Source: a virus | IMG/VR virus record: IMGVR_UViG_3300030110_003550 | Span: 3,957 to 31,474 of that record | Reading direction: 5' to 3' (one strand) | DNA: 27,518 nucleotides | Shown here: piece after piece, positions 1 through 8,522 of the stretch | Layout of the letters: each line of letters opens with the position of its first letter | Position numbering within the stretch: the first letter of the stretch is position 1 | Position numbers and translations under genes: made by a program | Notes under the pieces: generated by a model | Database searches by the model: none | What the model saw: only the letters and a program-made list of their open reading frames with translations | What the model was told of the DNA's origin: nothing

Positions 1-2029
1 ATGCTTGTCCTAATGTCATTTGAATTTTTTCGTATACTTGATCAGGTAAACCTGCCATATCTGATGATAATTTATTAAATAAATTACTAGTTCTTTCTGC
101 AGCAGCTTGTAAATCAGCTTTAAGAGCAGGATCTTTAATGTTATTTAATTCATCAATCATTTGTCTCCATAATTTTAATTCACTAGCTCTAACTTCAGTA
201 TAAGGTTGTTTACTTAAATTTATATCTATTGTTCCATCTTCACGCATAAATCCTCTTTGTATAGCTAGTCGTTTTCCTTCTTCAGTTCCGTATTCATCTA
301 TTAAATCTTGAACATTTTTTCTAACTTTTTGTTCAATATCTTTTATTTCACTTCCTTTATATCCCATAGCTCTTAAATAACTATTTACATGTGCTCGTTC
401 AAAACTTACACTATGTTTTTGTAAGTTTCCTCCTAACATTGATACTAAACCTTTTTCAGCTTTTGCTGTACCTGCTAACATTGAATATAATAAAAAATTT
501 AAAGTTCTAGTAGAAGCTCTACCTATTTTATTAGGACTAATTCCTATTACAGGAAATTTTCCTACATACCCCCATTCGCCACCTGACATCATTCCTGCTA
601 ATCCAAATAATAAAGAAGCATCTTTATACTCTGTATCTTCTAAAAACATTTCAGCAGCAGCGTATGCTCCTCCACCTCCTAGTGCCATTTGTCCTTGAGT
701 ATACAATATATCTTTTAAAGTTTCAGTAGGTTTAGCCCACGGCCCTTTTCCATAAAGTTCCTTTAAGTTATTTAACCTAGCTTGTGCAGTTTTTCTACTT
801 CCTGCTATTTTATAAATATCTGCTCCTTTTTCTAAATAAGGATATAAATATTTTTTTGTACCATCAACAGCTTTTTTTGTAGCTAATGAATACATTCTTA
901 CTGGGCCAAGCATTAAAGCTTCTGTACCAAAAGTTACACCTTTAAGAAAAGCAGTATCTTCATTTTCAGGAACATCTAAAAAATTTAATATAGCTCGTCC
1001 ATATTCAGAATTAGCTGCAGCTTTTCTTCCTTTAGCAAACATACCAAAAGCTATACTAGGTATAAAATATTTATTTAAATAATCTGCGTCTTTTAAACCT
1101 TTTACTTCATAAGTGTAATCTACAAATGCTTGATGATAAAATTCTGCAAATAAATTTGGCCCATAAAATGATTTTAGAAGAGTAGGTGAAACTTCAGGAT
1201 CTTGTTTTATATCAGGATTTTGTGCAGAGGGTAATTTTGAAGGTTCTGCCCAAAAAAGAGGTGTTCCAATCATTGCGTTAAAACCTTCTAATAAAATATT
1301 TGGTCTTACTCCACCAATTATATAAGCTTTGTTTGGATCTTTAATATTAAGATCTTTTATACTACGAGTACCTACACGTAAATAACCAAAAGCATCAGGA
1401 ATATTTTCAAAAACAGTAAGCACTAAATCTCCAACAGTTACTCCTGCTCTTGAAACTGCTTGAGGAAGGCTACTAACACTTTTAATTTGTTTAGCAGCAT
1501 ATTTTCTAGTTTCTCTAAATGGAATTACTTTATCAAGAAAATCTATAAATCCAGAATCTTTATCAGTAGGTTGGTTTGTAGCAGAGCCTAGCTCATGCGA
1601 AGACGGTACACCTTCTTCATCTCTTCGTATACCTTCTTCTTTTTTCTTTTTTTCTTCACTTTCAATTGTTGGCCAATTACCTTGCCCAAAATCACTACGT
1701 TTTTTCTCATCTAATGTTTTAGCAAAATCACTTTGTAATCTTTGAAAATATTTATCAAAAGTTCCCATATTTATTTTAAGACTTTTTCCTGTTAAAACAT
1801 CTGTTTTTTTACCTTCACCTCCCATAAGAACATCTTGTTCTTCTGATCCTGATATTGTATCTTGTAAAGATATTTCTTCTTTTTTAGGTATATCTAAAGA
1901 AGACATTTGTTCTGTAATAGGTTGTTCTTTAACAACAGGTTGTTCTTTAATAACAGGTTGTTCTTCAGTAACAGGTTTAGAGGAAGAAGTATCTTTTAAC
2001 ATTCCTGAATATTCATTAATTAAAGACAT
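1..2029 (-). CDS. Large probable ejection/internal virion protein, 3' end off the window
   Basis: The reading frame opens with ATG at 2029 (MSLINEYSG) and stays open for 676 codons to the left edge, so the C-terminus is missing. The start lies 29 bases past the stop of the preceding gene, with only a weak GGA-type ribosome site. Residues 1 to about 160 look disordered: three hexapeptide repeats of the KEQPV type, then Lys/Glu-rich sequence. The rest is a long, mainly helical region with glycine/alanine-rich hydrophobic stretches (for example ALGGGGAYAAAEMF and LLFGLAGMMSGG) that could contact membrane. I recognise no family. Size, place after the fibre genes and composition suggest a protein packaged in the capsid and ejected with DNA, as the T7 inner-core proteins are; this is inferred from position only. 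Confidence 0.75.
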   Translation of the reverse strand, partial: MSLINEYSGMLKDTSSSKPVTEEQPVIKEQPVVKEQPITEQMSSLDIPKKEEISLQDTISGSEEQDVLMGGEGKKTDVLTGKSLKINMGTFDKYFQRLQSDFAKTLDEKKRSDFGQGNWPTIESEEKKKKEEGIRRDEEGVPSSHELGSATNQPTDKDSGFIDFLDKVIPFRETRKYAAKQIKSVSSLPQAVSRAGVTVGDLVLTVFENIPDAFGYLRVGTRSIKDLNIKDPNKAYIIGGVRPNILLEGFNAMIGTPLFWAEPSKLPSAQNPDIKQDPEVSPTLLKSFYGPNLFAEFYHQAFVDYTYEVKGLKDADYLNKYFIPSIAFGMFAKGRKAAANSEYGRAILNFLDVPENEDTAFLKGVTFGTEALMLGPVRMYSLATKKAVDGTKKYLYPYLEKGADIYKIAGSRKTAQARLNNLKELYGKGPWAKPTETLKDILYTQGQMALGGGGAYAAAEMFLEDTEYKDASLLFGLAGMMSGGEWGYVGKFPVIGISPNKIGRASTRTLNFLLYSMLAGTAKAEKGLVSMLGGNLQKHSVSFERAHVNSYLRAMGYKGSEIKDIEQKVRKNVQDLIDEYGTEEGKRLAIQRGFMREDGTIDINLSKQPYTEVRASELKLWRQMIDELNNIKDPALKADLQAAAERTSNLFNKLSSDMAGLPDQVYEKIQMTLGQA
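1920..1973 (-). repeat. Three 18-bp tandem repeats inside the left-edge gene
   Basis: Three adjacent 18-base units on the plus strand start with GGTTGTTCTT and end in ACA, at 1920-1937, 1938-1955 and 1956-1973. They differ at a few positions only. On the minus strand they encode a Glu-Gln-Pro-Val/Ile hexapeptide repeat in the N-terminal disordered part of the protein. The repeat keeps frame, so copy number could change without breaking the gene. Confidence 0.85.
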
Positions 2030-2058
2030 ATTATTATTATTCCATAAAGTTATTTTTG

Positions 2059-4758
2059 TTAAGGTATTTTTGAATTTACTGCACTAATTAAATTTTTAAA
2101 TAATGTCACATCAGTTCCAAGTATATTACTTTTCTCTCCTGATCCTTTATCTACCCTCTCTCCACCAAACATATGTGTAAAATCCTCTTGTTTCATATAA
2201 TTTTTAGTTACTAAATTAGTTGCTGCAGTTTTTGTGTCAAAAAATAAATTTTTAAAATCTTCTTTAAGTCTAGTTTCTACAGGACTTTTTCCATCTTTAC
2301 GAGTAGCATTAACTTCCTTTGCATAATTTACATTTATGTTATCATACAAAAAATCAATCATTTTTTTACGTTTGTTTATAAAATCTTGAAACTCAGCACT
2401 GTTATAGTTATTTCCATATGTATTTCTAAAATAATTATTAAAAACATTAGTATATTCTTTAGAATTAGGATATTTAACTTTTCCTCTAGTATACGTTCCT
2501 TCACTTTCACCTAATTTTTGTTTATCTTTTTCTGCATATTGTTGATCAATATCTGAAAATCTTTTATTATAACGAGATACAAGTTCTTTACGTAAACTAT
2601 GCATCCTTCCATAGCCTTTTGTATCACTAAGTAGTTGATATGTGCCAGTTTCTAAAAACAGATCATTAGCAGAAGCAAAAGCACTCATAGCTGAAAGTTT
2701 ATCTCTTAATGCTTGTAATCTTGCTACTGATGCTTCTTCAGATCCCCATAAAGCTTTAAACATAACTTCAAAATCTTGATTTGAAATAGTTCTACCACCT
2801 GTTGCATTACCTTGTACCATACCAGATAAACGATATGTTAAAGCTAATTTCCTAAATTGAATAATAGATCTACGTTTATATTCTTGAGAAGCATTTCCAC
2901 TAGACATTACATCTTGAATTTCTTTCATTTTTGAAGAAGCCCAACTTAATCTTTTTACATTGGCATCATTTAGTTGTGCATTTGAAGAAACTCCATTTTT
3001 AAAATGTTGGTTTTTTTGAACTCCTGCTATTTCTAAAACAGCACCATAAAGACCAGATAATTTTCTACCCCAGTTGTCTAACGCAAGTGAATACTCTGCT
3101 TGAAATCCCATTAAATTTTTCTTTGAATCTCCTATAGGAATAAGAGGTTTTCTTAGATCTTCAATTGTATTTCCTATTTTAAGTTGAGTTTCATCACTAT
3201 CATAAAATGTTAAAATACCATCAATGTCATCCATCAAACTAGCTGTTGTCATTAGAGTTTTTTTATACTGTGCTTGTAATTTCCAATGAGAATGTCCTTT
3301 TGGTAAATTAATAAGGCGAGTATTAGAAAATCTACTATTTTTTGGTGTTCTTCTTGCAGTTTTTGTAACAATTGTATTTAAAGGATCTAAAGAATATACA
3401 GTATATAAAGCTGTAGCCATAACACCATGAACTAAATTATCTGCTCTGTTATCTGTTATTCCTTCTGTTATTTTTTCTAATTGATTTGTAAAATTTTTAG
3501 TATTTTCTGGACTAGGATTTTCAAACCATGCAGTATACGTTTCTTTTAAAGATATTTCATCTTTAAATGTTTTTTGTGTAATTGAACTTTTTTTATTCAT
3601 ATTTTCTGGTGAAATTTTTGAAGGATCAATAAAAAAAGATTTAACAGTAGGATCTATGTCTATATGTCCAGATAACTGTTGTGTGTCTGGATTGTTTTTA
3701 AACGAATTACTTGTTTGATTATACACTTGTATATCTTGTTTGTTAGATGCACTTAAAGGTGTTACAACAGAATGTGTTTTGTTTATTAAAGGTACATTTT
3801 TTTCTATTTTATTAGTATTTGTTTGACCAGCTAAATCTTTAATGTGATCTCTATCTTTAAAAATTACAGAATCATTAGACAGTTCTGTATATTGTGTACC
3901 GTTTACATTTTTGTCTATTGGAGTTGTTCTTAAAACCTCTACACTTCTTTTAATTAATTGTTGTAGATATTGACTATTCATTGCTTTAGAACGTAAAGAA
4001 GGGTTAAGTTTTTTTAAATTACTATTTGTTATATCTAAAAATTCATTATGAGCTATAACTTTTTGTATATTATCTAATTTTTGTCCTCCTCCAAAACTTG
4101 CTCCACTTAAAACTACTGCATTATATACATTTTCAGGATATACAAAATGTTCTCCTATAGCAGGATCTTTAAAATTGTCGTATAAATCTCTATTTTTTGT
4201 ATTGCTTAAATACTGAGCACGTTGATTTCTTCTTTTAGTTTCATATTTATTTGCATTAGTTTTTAAAAAAGCTGCATGGTTTGCATATCCTTTTTGAGAC
4301 CAAGGAAATTTTACAAAATTTGAAATAAGTTTTATTGCTTTTTGTTTTTCAGAAGGATGCACTTTTGGATCTTCTATTATTTTTTGTATGTTAACAATAT
4401 TAGGTAATGGAATGTCTCCTTTCTCCATACTAGCAATAGAATTTGTCATATTTTTTAAAAAATCTTCTTCTGTTTTACCTCTTCGCAGTGACGTAGCTGC
4501 AAAAACTTGAGTCTTTGCTTGAGATAGTGGAACACCTTGTCCTACTAAAGTTGATATTTGTTCTGAAGCTCCCATACCTGATTTAGATAATACGTCAGGA
4601 CTTAAAGTAGTTAATGTATTTTTTATATTTTCTCTAGTAAGTTTTTCTGCTTTTTCTTTTGCTTTTGCTGCAGCACTTGTTTTTTCTCTACCTATAAGTA
4701 AAAGTTCATTTACAAAACCTGTTGCAAGTCCGGGTTTAAGTTTAAGTCCAAGTACCAT
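2059..4758 (-). CDS. Large helical virion (probable ejection) protein, 899 aa
   Basis: Begins MVLGLKLKPG, one base after the stop of the preceding acidic gene, with GAGGA eight bases before the ATG. The protein is long, polar and rich in Lys, Asn, Ser and Thr. Its N-terminus is strongly helical (Lys/Ala/Glu-rich, about residues 25 to 50), and no clear membrane segment, signal peptide or catalytic motif is visible. Codon use is extremely AT-rich, like the neighbours on both sides and unlike the capsid genes. I do not recognise a family. Position among the genes after the tail fibres, in the slot where podoviruses keep internal virion proteins, points to an ejected structural protein. A large enzyme domain cannot be excluded from inspection alone. 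Confidence 0.8.
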   Translation of the reverse strand: MVLGLKLKPGLATGFVNELLLIGREKTSAAAKAKEKAEKLTRENIKNTLTTLSPDVLSKSGMGASEQISTLVGQGVPLSQAKTQVFAATSLRRGKTEEDFLKNMTNSIASMEKGDIPLPNIVNIQKIIEDPKVHPSEKQKAIKLISNFVKFPWSQKGYANHAAFLKTNANKYETKRRNQRAQYLSNTKNRDLYDNFKDPAIGEHFVYPENVYNAVVLSGASFGGGQKLDNIQKVIAHNEFLDITNSNLKKLNPSLRSKAMNSQYLQQLIKRSVEVLRTTPIDKNVNGTQYTELSNDSVIFKDRDHIKDLAGQTNTNKIEKNVPLINKTHSVVTPLSASNKQDIQVYNQTSNSFKNNPDTQQLSGHIDIDPTVKSFFIDPSKISPENMNKKSSITQKTFKDEISLKETYTAWFENPSPENTKNFTNQLEKITEGITDNRADNLVHGVMATALYTVYSLDPLNTIVTKTARRTPKNSRFSNTRLINLPKGHSHWKLQAQYKKTLMTTASLMDDIDGILTFYDSDETQLKIGNTIEDLRKPLIPIGDSKKNLMGFQAEYSLALDNWGRKLSGLYGAVLEIAGVQKNQHFKNGVSSNAQLNDANVKRLSWASSKMKEIQDVMSSGNASQEYKRRSIIQFRKLALTYRLSGMVQGNATGGRTISNQDFEVMFKALWGSEEASVARLQALRDKLSAMSAFASANDLFLETGTYQLLSDTKGYGRMHSLRKELVSRYNKRFSDIDQQYAEKDKQKLGESEGTYTRGKVKYPNSKEYTNVFNNYFRNTYGNNYNSAEFQDFINKRKKMIDFLYDNINVNYAKEVNATRKDGKSPVETRLKEDFKNLFFDTKTAATNLVTKNYMKQEDFTHMFGGERVDKGSGEKSNILGTDVTLFKNLISAVNSKIP

Positions 4759-4759
4759 G

Positions 4760-5398
4760 TTATATTTCCTCTTCTTCTTCTTCTTCTGCTACATCAATAT
4801 CTTCTTCGTTTTCTTCAAAAGTATCAGAAGATATATCTAAAAAACTTCCTGTATTTTCAACCATATTTGTTTCTTCAATATTTTCTTCTTCTTTTTCTTC
4901 TTCAATTTCATCTGAAGAAATTAATTTAGTATTCATTACATTAAGTTTTGGCACATTATCATCAGTATCATCTTTTAATGAAATTTTTTTCATTAAAGAA
5001 TTTACTTCTTTTTTATTAATACTAGTTTCTGCAGGATCATTAAATAAAACATAATCTATATTTTCTTCTTCTGCCATAGATGCAATAGCAATTATAATTG
5101 CAGGTTTCATTAATTCAGCCATATCAGGAGTTATAATTCCATCTGAAAATGCTTTCATAGTAATATTTGATGCAATAGTTTCTGCAGATAATCCTATTTC
5201 TAAAATATCCATTAGATTTTCTTTTTGAATAGGTTTTTCAAAACCTTGAAGTATTCCTTCTAAAGCTTGAGGTACTGAAGCTGTTAAAGGAGGTTTTTCA
5301 TAAGGTAAATCTGACATATTTGAAGCTAAAGATTGACCGGGAATTGGTCTACCTATTGGATCTATTTGTAATTTTTCAGAATCAACTATTCTAGACAT
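4760..5398 (-). CDS. Acidic protein with poly-glutamate tail, 212 aa
   Basis: I place the start at the ATG at 5398 (MSRIVDSEK), because AAAGGA lies eight bases upstream. A TTG two codons earlier would add two residues and has no better ribosome site. The start overlaps the preceding gene's stop by 8 bases. Residues 40 to 115 look folded and include a hydrophobic helix (IIIAIASM, about 101 to 108). From about residue 163 the chain is dominated by Glu and Asp and ends in a run of seven Glu plus Ile, encoded by a GAA/GAG microsatellite near 4766. Function is unknown. Such tails can bind basic partners or mimic DNA, which is inference only. It sits between likely ejection proteins, so a packaged partner or chaperone role is plausible. 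Confidence 0.78.
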   Translation of the reverse strand: MSRIVDSEKLQIDPIGRPIPGQSLASNMSDLPYEKPPLTASVPQALEGILQGFEKPIQKENLMDILEIGLSAETIASNITMKAFSDGIITPDMAELMKPAIIIAIASMAEEENIDYVLFNDPAETSINKKEVNSLMKKISLKDDTDDNVPKLNVMNTKLISSDEIEEEKEEENIEETNMVENTGSFLDISSDTFEENEEDIDVAEEEEEEEI

Positions 5399-5816
5399 TA
5401 TCAAAATCCTTTGAATCTTCTTCTATAGAAAAATTTTGTGCTATATTATTTAAACTAATTAATTGTTGATAAGAATCATGTTTTTCTAAATTTGCATAAT
5501 TATTTCGTCTATATACATTTTCTATATTTTTTAATTTTTCAATAGTCATCATTTTTCTTTTTTCTAAAGGTTGTATAAGATCTAAAAGAAAAGATTGTTG
5601 AGATTTTTTTGGAAGTCCCATACCTTTAGTATCTACTCGTTTATTTGCATCTCTTGTTTGTTGCATTATTTTTTTCCATTTTCGATCTACAAATCCTTTA
5701 GTTGCTTCTTTCTTTCTTTCTTTTTCTCTATAAGATTTTTCATCATCTTTATCAGAATCACTTGAACCTAAAAATTTATCAGCAAAAAAAGAAACTACAC
5801 TAGTTACGAGACTCAT
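5391..5816 (-). CDS. Small basic helical protein, probable virion-associated, 141 aa
   Basis: Begins MSLVTSVVSFFADKFLG, an amphipathic or hydrophobic N-terminal helix, with AAAGGG seven bases before the ATG. Residues 18 to 60 are highly charged (Asp/Lys/Glu/Arg runs), followed by a helical C-terminal half. The stop overlaps the next gene's ATG by 8 bases, and the start follows the preceding stop by 11 bases, so translation is probably coupled on both sides. No family recognised. The N-terminal hydrophobic helix with a charged body would suit a small ejected or membrane-associated virion protein, but nothing in the sequence proves this. Confidence 0.72.
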   Translation of the reverse strand: MSLVTSVVSFFADKFLGSSDSDKDDEKSYREKERKKEATKGFVDRKWKKIMQQTRDANKRVDTKGMGLPKKSQQSFLLDLIQPLEKRKMMTIEKLKNIENVYRRNNYANLEKHDSYQQLISLNNIAQNFSIEEDSKDFDNV

Positions 5817-5827
5817 AATATTACCCT

Positions 5828-7303
5828 TTATTTAATTAAATAAGATTTTCCTACATCTAATGCTGCATCTACAAAATTAGCTAACAAAGCTCCTGAAGCT
5901 TTTGTATCTTCATATTCCATTTCTTTATCAAACATTGTAGAAGCAAATTGATTTCCTATGCTTGTTAAAGCTAACTGCAATGCTCTTTGAGCATCATTTT
6001 CACTAGATGTAAAAGAATAGTTAGCTTCATCTCTATACTTTTGCCATAAATTATTTTGAGAAGCTACTGTTAATCCTAACAATGAAGCAGCATTTATTTG
6101 ATTAGCAGCATTTTCTGTTACTGTATTTGCTGTATTAATACTTCTTCTCCAAACTGCATTTGATTGATCTATTTGTAAACGCATATTAGTATTAAATTTT
6201 TCTCTAGCATCTTCTATTTTTGCTTCGTATCTAGACATAGCGTTCATTTGATCTACATTAAATTGATCAGTAGCTGCTGCTCTGTTAGAGTTATTCGTAT
6301 CCACAGTTGTTTTTAATTGATCATAAAATTTATCAATTTCATTTTTAAACTGAGCATTAATTCTTTTTGATAAATTTATTTCTGATTGATCTTTAAATAA
6401 TCCTTCAGTTTGTTTTTGATAAGATAAATGTGCAGACACTTGTGCATTATTAGCATTTTGTAAATCTATTTTTAAAAATGATTCAGCATTAACTTTAGCT
6501 GCTTGTAATCTATTATCTAAATTTTTCATATTTAATGAAGCCATAGTAGCAGCATTAGATAAAACAGTTTGTTGTTCATTAGTTAAATTTTGTAGTTGTA
6601 TTTTAGAATAAGCTTGAGCATCTGCAGCAGCTATAGGTAATGCAGTTTCTACTAAAGCTTGTACCATTGCAGCAGAAGCCATTGAAGAATCACTTAAACC
6701 ACGTTTATTCATTATTGATTTAACTGTTCTTAATGGTGCTGAAGCCCATGAAGGCATCTCAGAACCAGTTTGTAAAGAATCCATAATTTTATTTAATTGG
6801 TATTGAACAGTAGCTTCTTGAGCTAATTCTTGTGTAGCTGCAGTAGATAATGCTCCTAAAGACAACATATCTTCTTTAGTTTTTGAATCTGTAATATCTG
6901 CTGCATTTATTTGTGCATCTGTAGAAAGAACACCTGTAATACCTTCTACTGTTCCAACTTTACCAACTGTTTTTTCAACATTTTGTATTTCATATGCACC
7001 AGTATTTTCTGGAGATACTACATCTGTACTATCAACAGCTTGAGAAGTAGGGAGAGATACATCTGTTGAAAGCAGTTTTCCAGTAGTATCAATATCTTCT
7101 CCTGTACCTACTGTTTGTTGAATAGGTTTATATTCTCCTGAACCTAAACTTGGAGTTATTCCACTAGCAGGATCAACACCTAAATCAGTAACACCAGTAG
7201 CTTGTTGTCCCATAACATCTAAAATAGGTTTGTTACGTTCTTCAACAGTTAAAGGTCTAGGTTCTGTAACAGTAGTAGGTGTTTGTTCTGTTTCTTCAGC
7301 CAT
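5828..7303 (-). CDS. Probable internal virion/DNA ejection protein, 491 aa
   Basis: Starts MAEETEQTPT, with AAAGG eight bases before the ATG. Residues 1 to about 130 are Thr/Val/Gly/Pro-rich and look unfolded. From about 135 to 470 the protein is a long Gln/Asn/Ala-rich helical region with few Cys or Pro, typical of coiled, rod-like internal proteins of podoviruses. It ends in a short hydrophobic helix (ALLANFVDAALDV). The pattern of a disordered head and long Ala/Gln/Asn helices matches ejection proteins such as T7 gp14/gp15 or P22 gp7/gp20 in character only; I see no sequence identity by eye. It is the first gene of the ejection cluster after the small membrane-protein trio. Confidence 0.75.
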   Translation of the reverse strand: MAEETEQTPTTVTEPRPLTVEERNKPILDVMGQQATGVTDLGVDPASGITPSLGSGEYKPIQQTVGTGEDIDTTGKLLSTDVSLPTSQAVDSTDVVSPENTGAYEIQNVEKTVGKVGTVEGITGVLSTDAQINAADITDSKTKEDMLSLGALSTAATQELAQEATVQYQLNKIMDSLQTGSEMPSWASAPLRTVKSIMNKRGLSDSSMASAAMVQALVETALPIAAADAQAYSKIQLQNLTNEQQTVLSNAATMASLNMKNLDNRLQAAKVNAESFLKIDLQNANNAQVSAHLSYQKQTEGLFKDQSEINLSKRINAQFKNEIDKFYDQLKTTVDTNNSNRAAATDQFNVDQMNAMSRYEAKIEDAREKFNTNMRLQIDQSNAVWRRSINTANTVTENAANQINAASLLGLTVASQNNLWQKYRDEANYSFTSSENDAQRALQLALTSIGNQFASTMFDKEMEYEDTKASGALLANFVDAALDVGKSYLIK

Positions 7304-7338
7304 ATTTTCTTACCTTTGTTGTCTTTATTATATTATCA

Positions 7339-7575
7339 CTATCCATCGTAAGGCAGCATTTTCATGGGTCTGTAACTTCCATCCATTGTCTTGTGCATTT
7401 CTAGCTTGCCTTTTGTACAAACCCAACGTGGCCCTTGATACGTGTTACTCTCTCGTTCTATTTTACGTTTAACTTTTAAACACTCACTTAAAGATTTACG
7501 TGGTGTAAACTCCATAACTGTTCCACCTACACTTGCTATCATTTGCAATATAAATCCTGTAAATATTTCTATCAT
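7339..7575 (-). CDS. Small membrane-anchored or exported protein with two cysteines, 78 aa
   Basis: ATG at 7575 overlaps the preceding stop by four bases (ATGA), a standard coupling arrangement. Residues 1 to 20 are hydrophobic (IFTGFILQMIASVGG), a signal peptide or signal anchor. The remaining 55 residues are basic and contain Cys32 and Cys53, spaced to form one disulfide if the domain lies in the periplasm. I recall similar short proteins with a hydrophobic start, two Cys and an RWVC-like motif in marine podoviruses, without a known function. With its two upstream neighbours it forms a compact membrane-protein cassette. A lysis role (spanin-like) or a tail-associated role are both possible. 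Confidence 0.75.
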   Translation of the reverse strand: MIEIFTGFILQMIASVGGTVMEFTPRKSLSECLKVKRKIERESNTYQGPRWVCTKGKLEMHKTMDGSYRPMKMLPYDG

Positions 7576-7964
7576 TTTCCGTTAGTATATTTTAAGTTTC
7601 TTTGGCTATCCTTAAGATCTTCAATATTACCCATAGCTTTCTCAACATCTTTTTGTAACCGTGATATGTTAACAGCATTGTGTGCCATAGATTCTATAGT
7701 TGTTTGTATCTTTTCTACTTGACCAGAAAGATGCTCTATTAACATATACTGTTCTTTGTCTGTAGGACTCTGTGGTGTTTTTATACGGAACTCATTGTTC
7801 TTTTCTAAATCTGATTGCATTAACTGTCCATTAGTTTCTAGCTTATTAAGTCTTTCTACTACACCAAAGTAAGCCCACGTTCCTACAGCTACTGCACCTA
7901 CAATACTAATAAGGTTTCGTATTGGCATTGCTACTGACGTATTAGAGTTTACTTCAGTTGCCAT
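7572..7964 (-). CDS. Single-pass membrane protein with coiled coil, 130 aa
   Basis: Starts MATEVNSNTSVAM directly after the upstream stop, with no gap. Residues 17 to 36 form one transmembrane helix (LISIVGAVAVGTWAYFGV). The following residues, about 38 to 125, are charged and helical, with heptad-like spacing of Leu and Ile. The topology (short N-terminal tail, one membrane helix, long coiled coil) resembles an inner-membrane spanin subunit, or phage proteins annotated only as membrane proteins. No lipobox or second membrane helix is seen, so it is not a typical holin. It overlaps the next gene by four bases. Similar proteins recur in marine phages by recollection; function is unproven. Confidence 0.78.
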   Translation of the reverse strand: MATEVNSNTSVAMPIRNLISIVGAVAVGTWAYFGVVERLNKLETNGQLMQSDLEKNNEFRIKTPQSPTDKEQYMLIEHLSGQVEKIQTTIESMAHNAVNISRLQKDVEKAMGNIEDLKDSQRNLKYTNGK

Positions 7965-8522
7965 TTATATACATCCTTTGCAAGCCCAGCTAATGTACCA
8001 ATACATACCTAATGCTACACCTATAATTATTAATAGTTTACCAAACTCCTGTAGTGCTTTCTTAAACTTTTTTCTGTTTTCATAAGCTCTATCTTTAGCT
8101 TCTTCTGCTTGTCGTTTTAATCGTTCATCTCTTTCTTTAATACGTTCTTGTCTAGTTTTTAATATAGTAGTCCACGTATCTGCACCAAATCTAGCATTGA
8201 GCATTAGAGACATATTACGTATCTCTTTTTGTGCTTGTTTCTTTTCTATAATTTCAGCAGCTATTTCTTGTATACTCGTACCATCACCTTCATCACCGCC
8301 AATCTTTTTACCTATAAACGTTTGCCATTTACCAGCAATACTAGACTGAGCTTTCTTTTTCTTTTCAGCAATTTTTTTATCAATGTGTTCTTGACCACTA
8401 AACACATTGTCTATGTGATGGCTAATTTCATGTATATCTTGGCAAGTATGTATTACTTCCTTAATACCTGTTACAGCACTCTTAACTAATTGTATACCAA
8501 CTAATGTTTCTGCTATTACCAT
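7965..8522 (-). CDS. Helical protein with C-terminal membrane segment, 185 aa
   Basis: The ATG at 8522 shares one base with the stop of the large fibre gene (TAATG). The N-terminal half begins MVIAETLVGIQLVKSA and is amphipathic. Residues 70 to 155 are Lys/Glu/Arg-rich and helical, probably a coiled coil. Residues about 160 to 178 form a membrane helix (LLIIIGVALGMYWYISW), followed by a short Cys-containing tail. I recall proteins of this type, starting with VAETLVGI-like sequence and carrying a conserved RFG..TW element, in marine podoviruses; here RFGADTW is at about 111 to 117. Their role is not established. Tail anchoring in the host inner membrane is plausible, and a holin or spanin-like function is an alternative. 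Confidence 0.8.
   Translation of the reverse strand: MVIAETLVGIQLVKSAVTGIKEVIHTCQDIHEISHHIDNVFSGQEHIDKKIAEKKKKAQSSIAGKWQTFIGKKIGGDEGDGTSIQEIAAEIIEKKQAQKEIRNMSLMLNARFGADTWTTILKTRQERIKERDERLKRQAEEAKDRAYENRKKFKKALQEFGKLLIIIGVALGMYWYISWACKGCI

Noticed and set aside
7230-7472. Plus-strand open frame across the 491-residue gene start and the small membrane protein gene
   Set aside because: It runs antisense to two well-supported genes with good starts and has no ribosome site. The same holds for the other plus-strand frames in the window.
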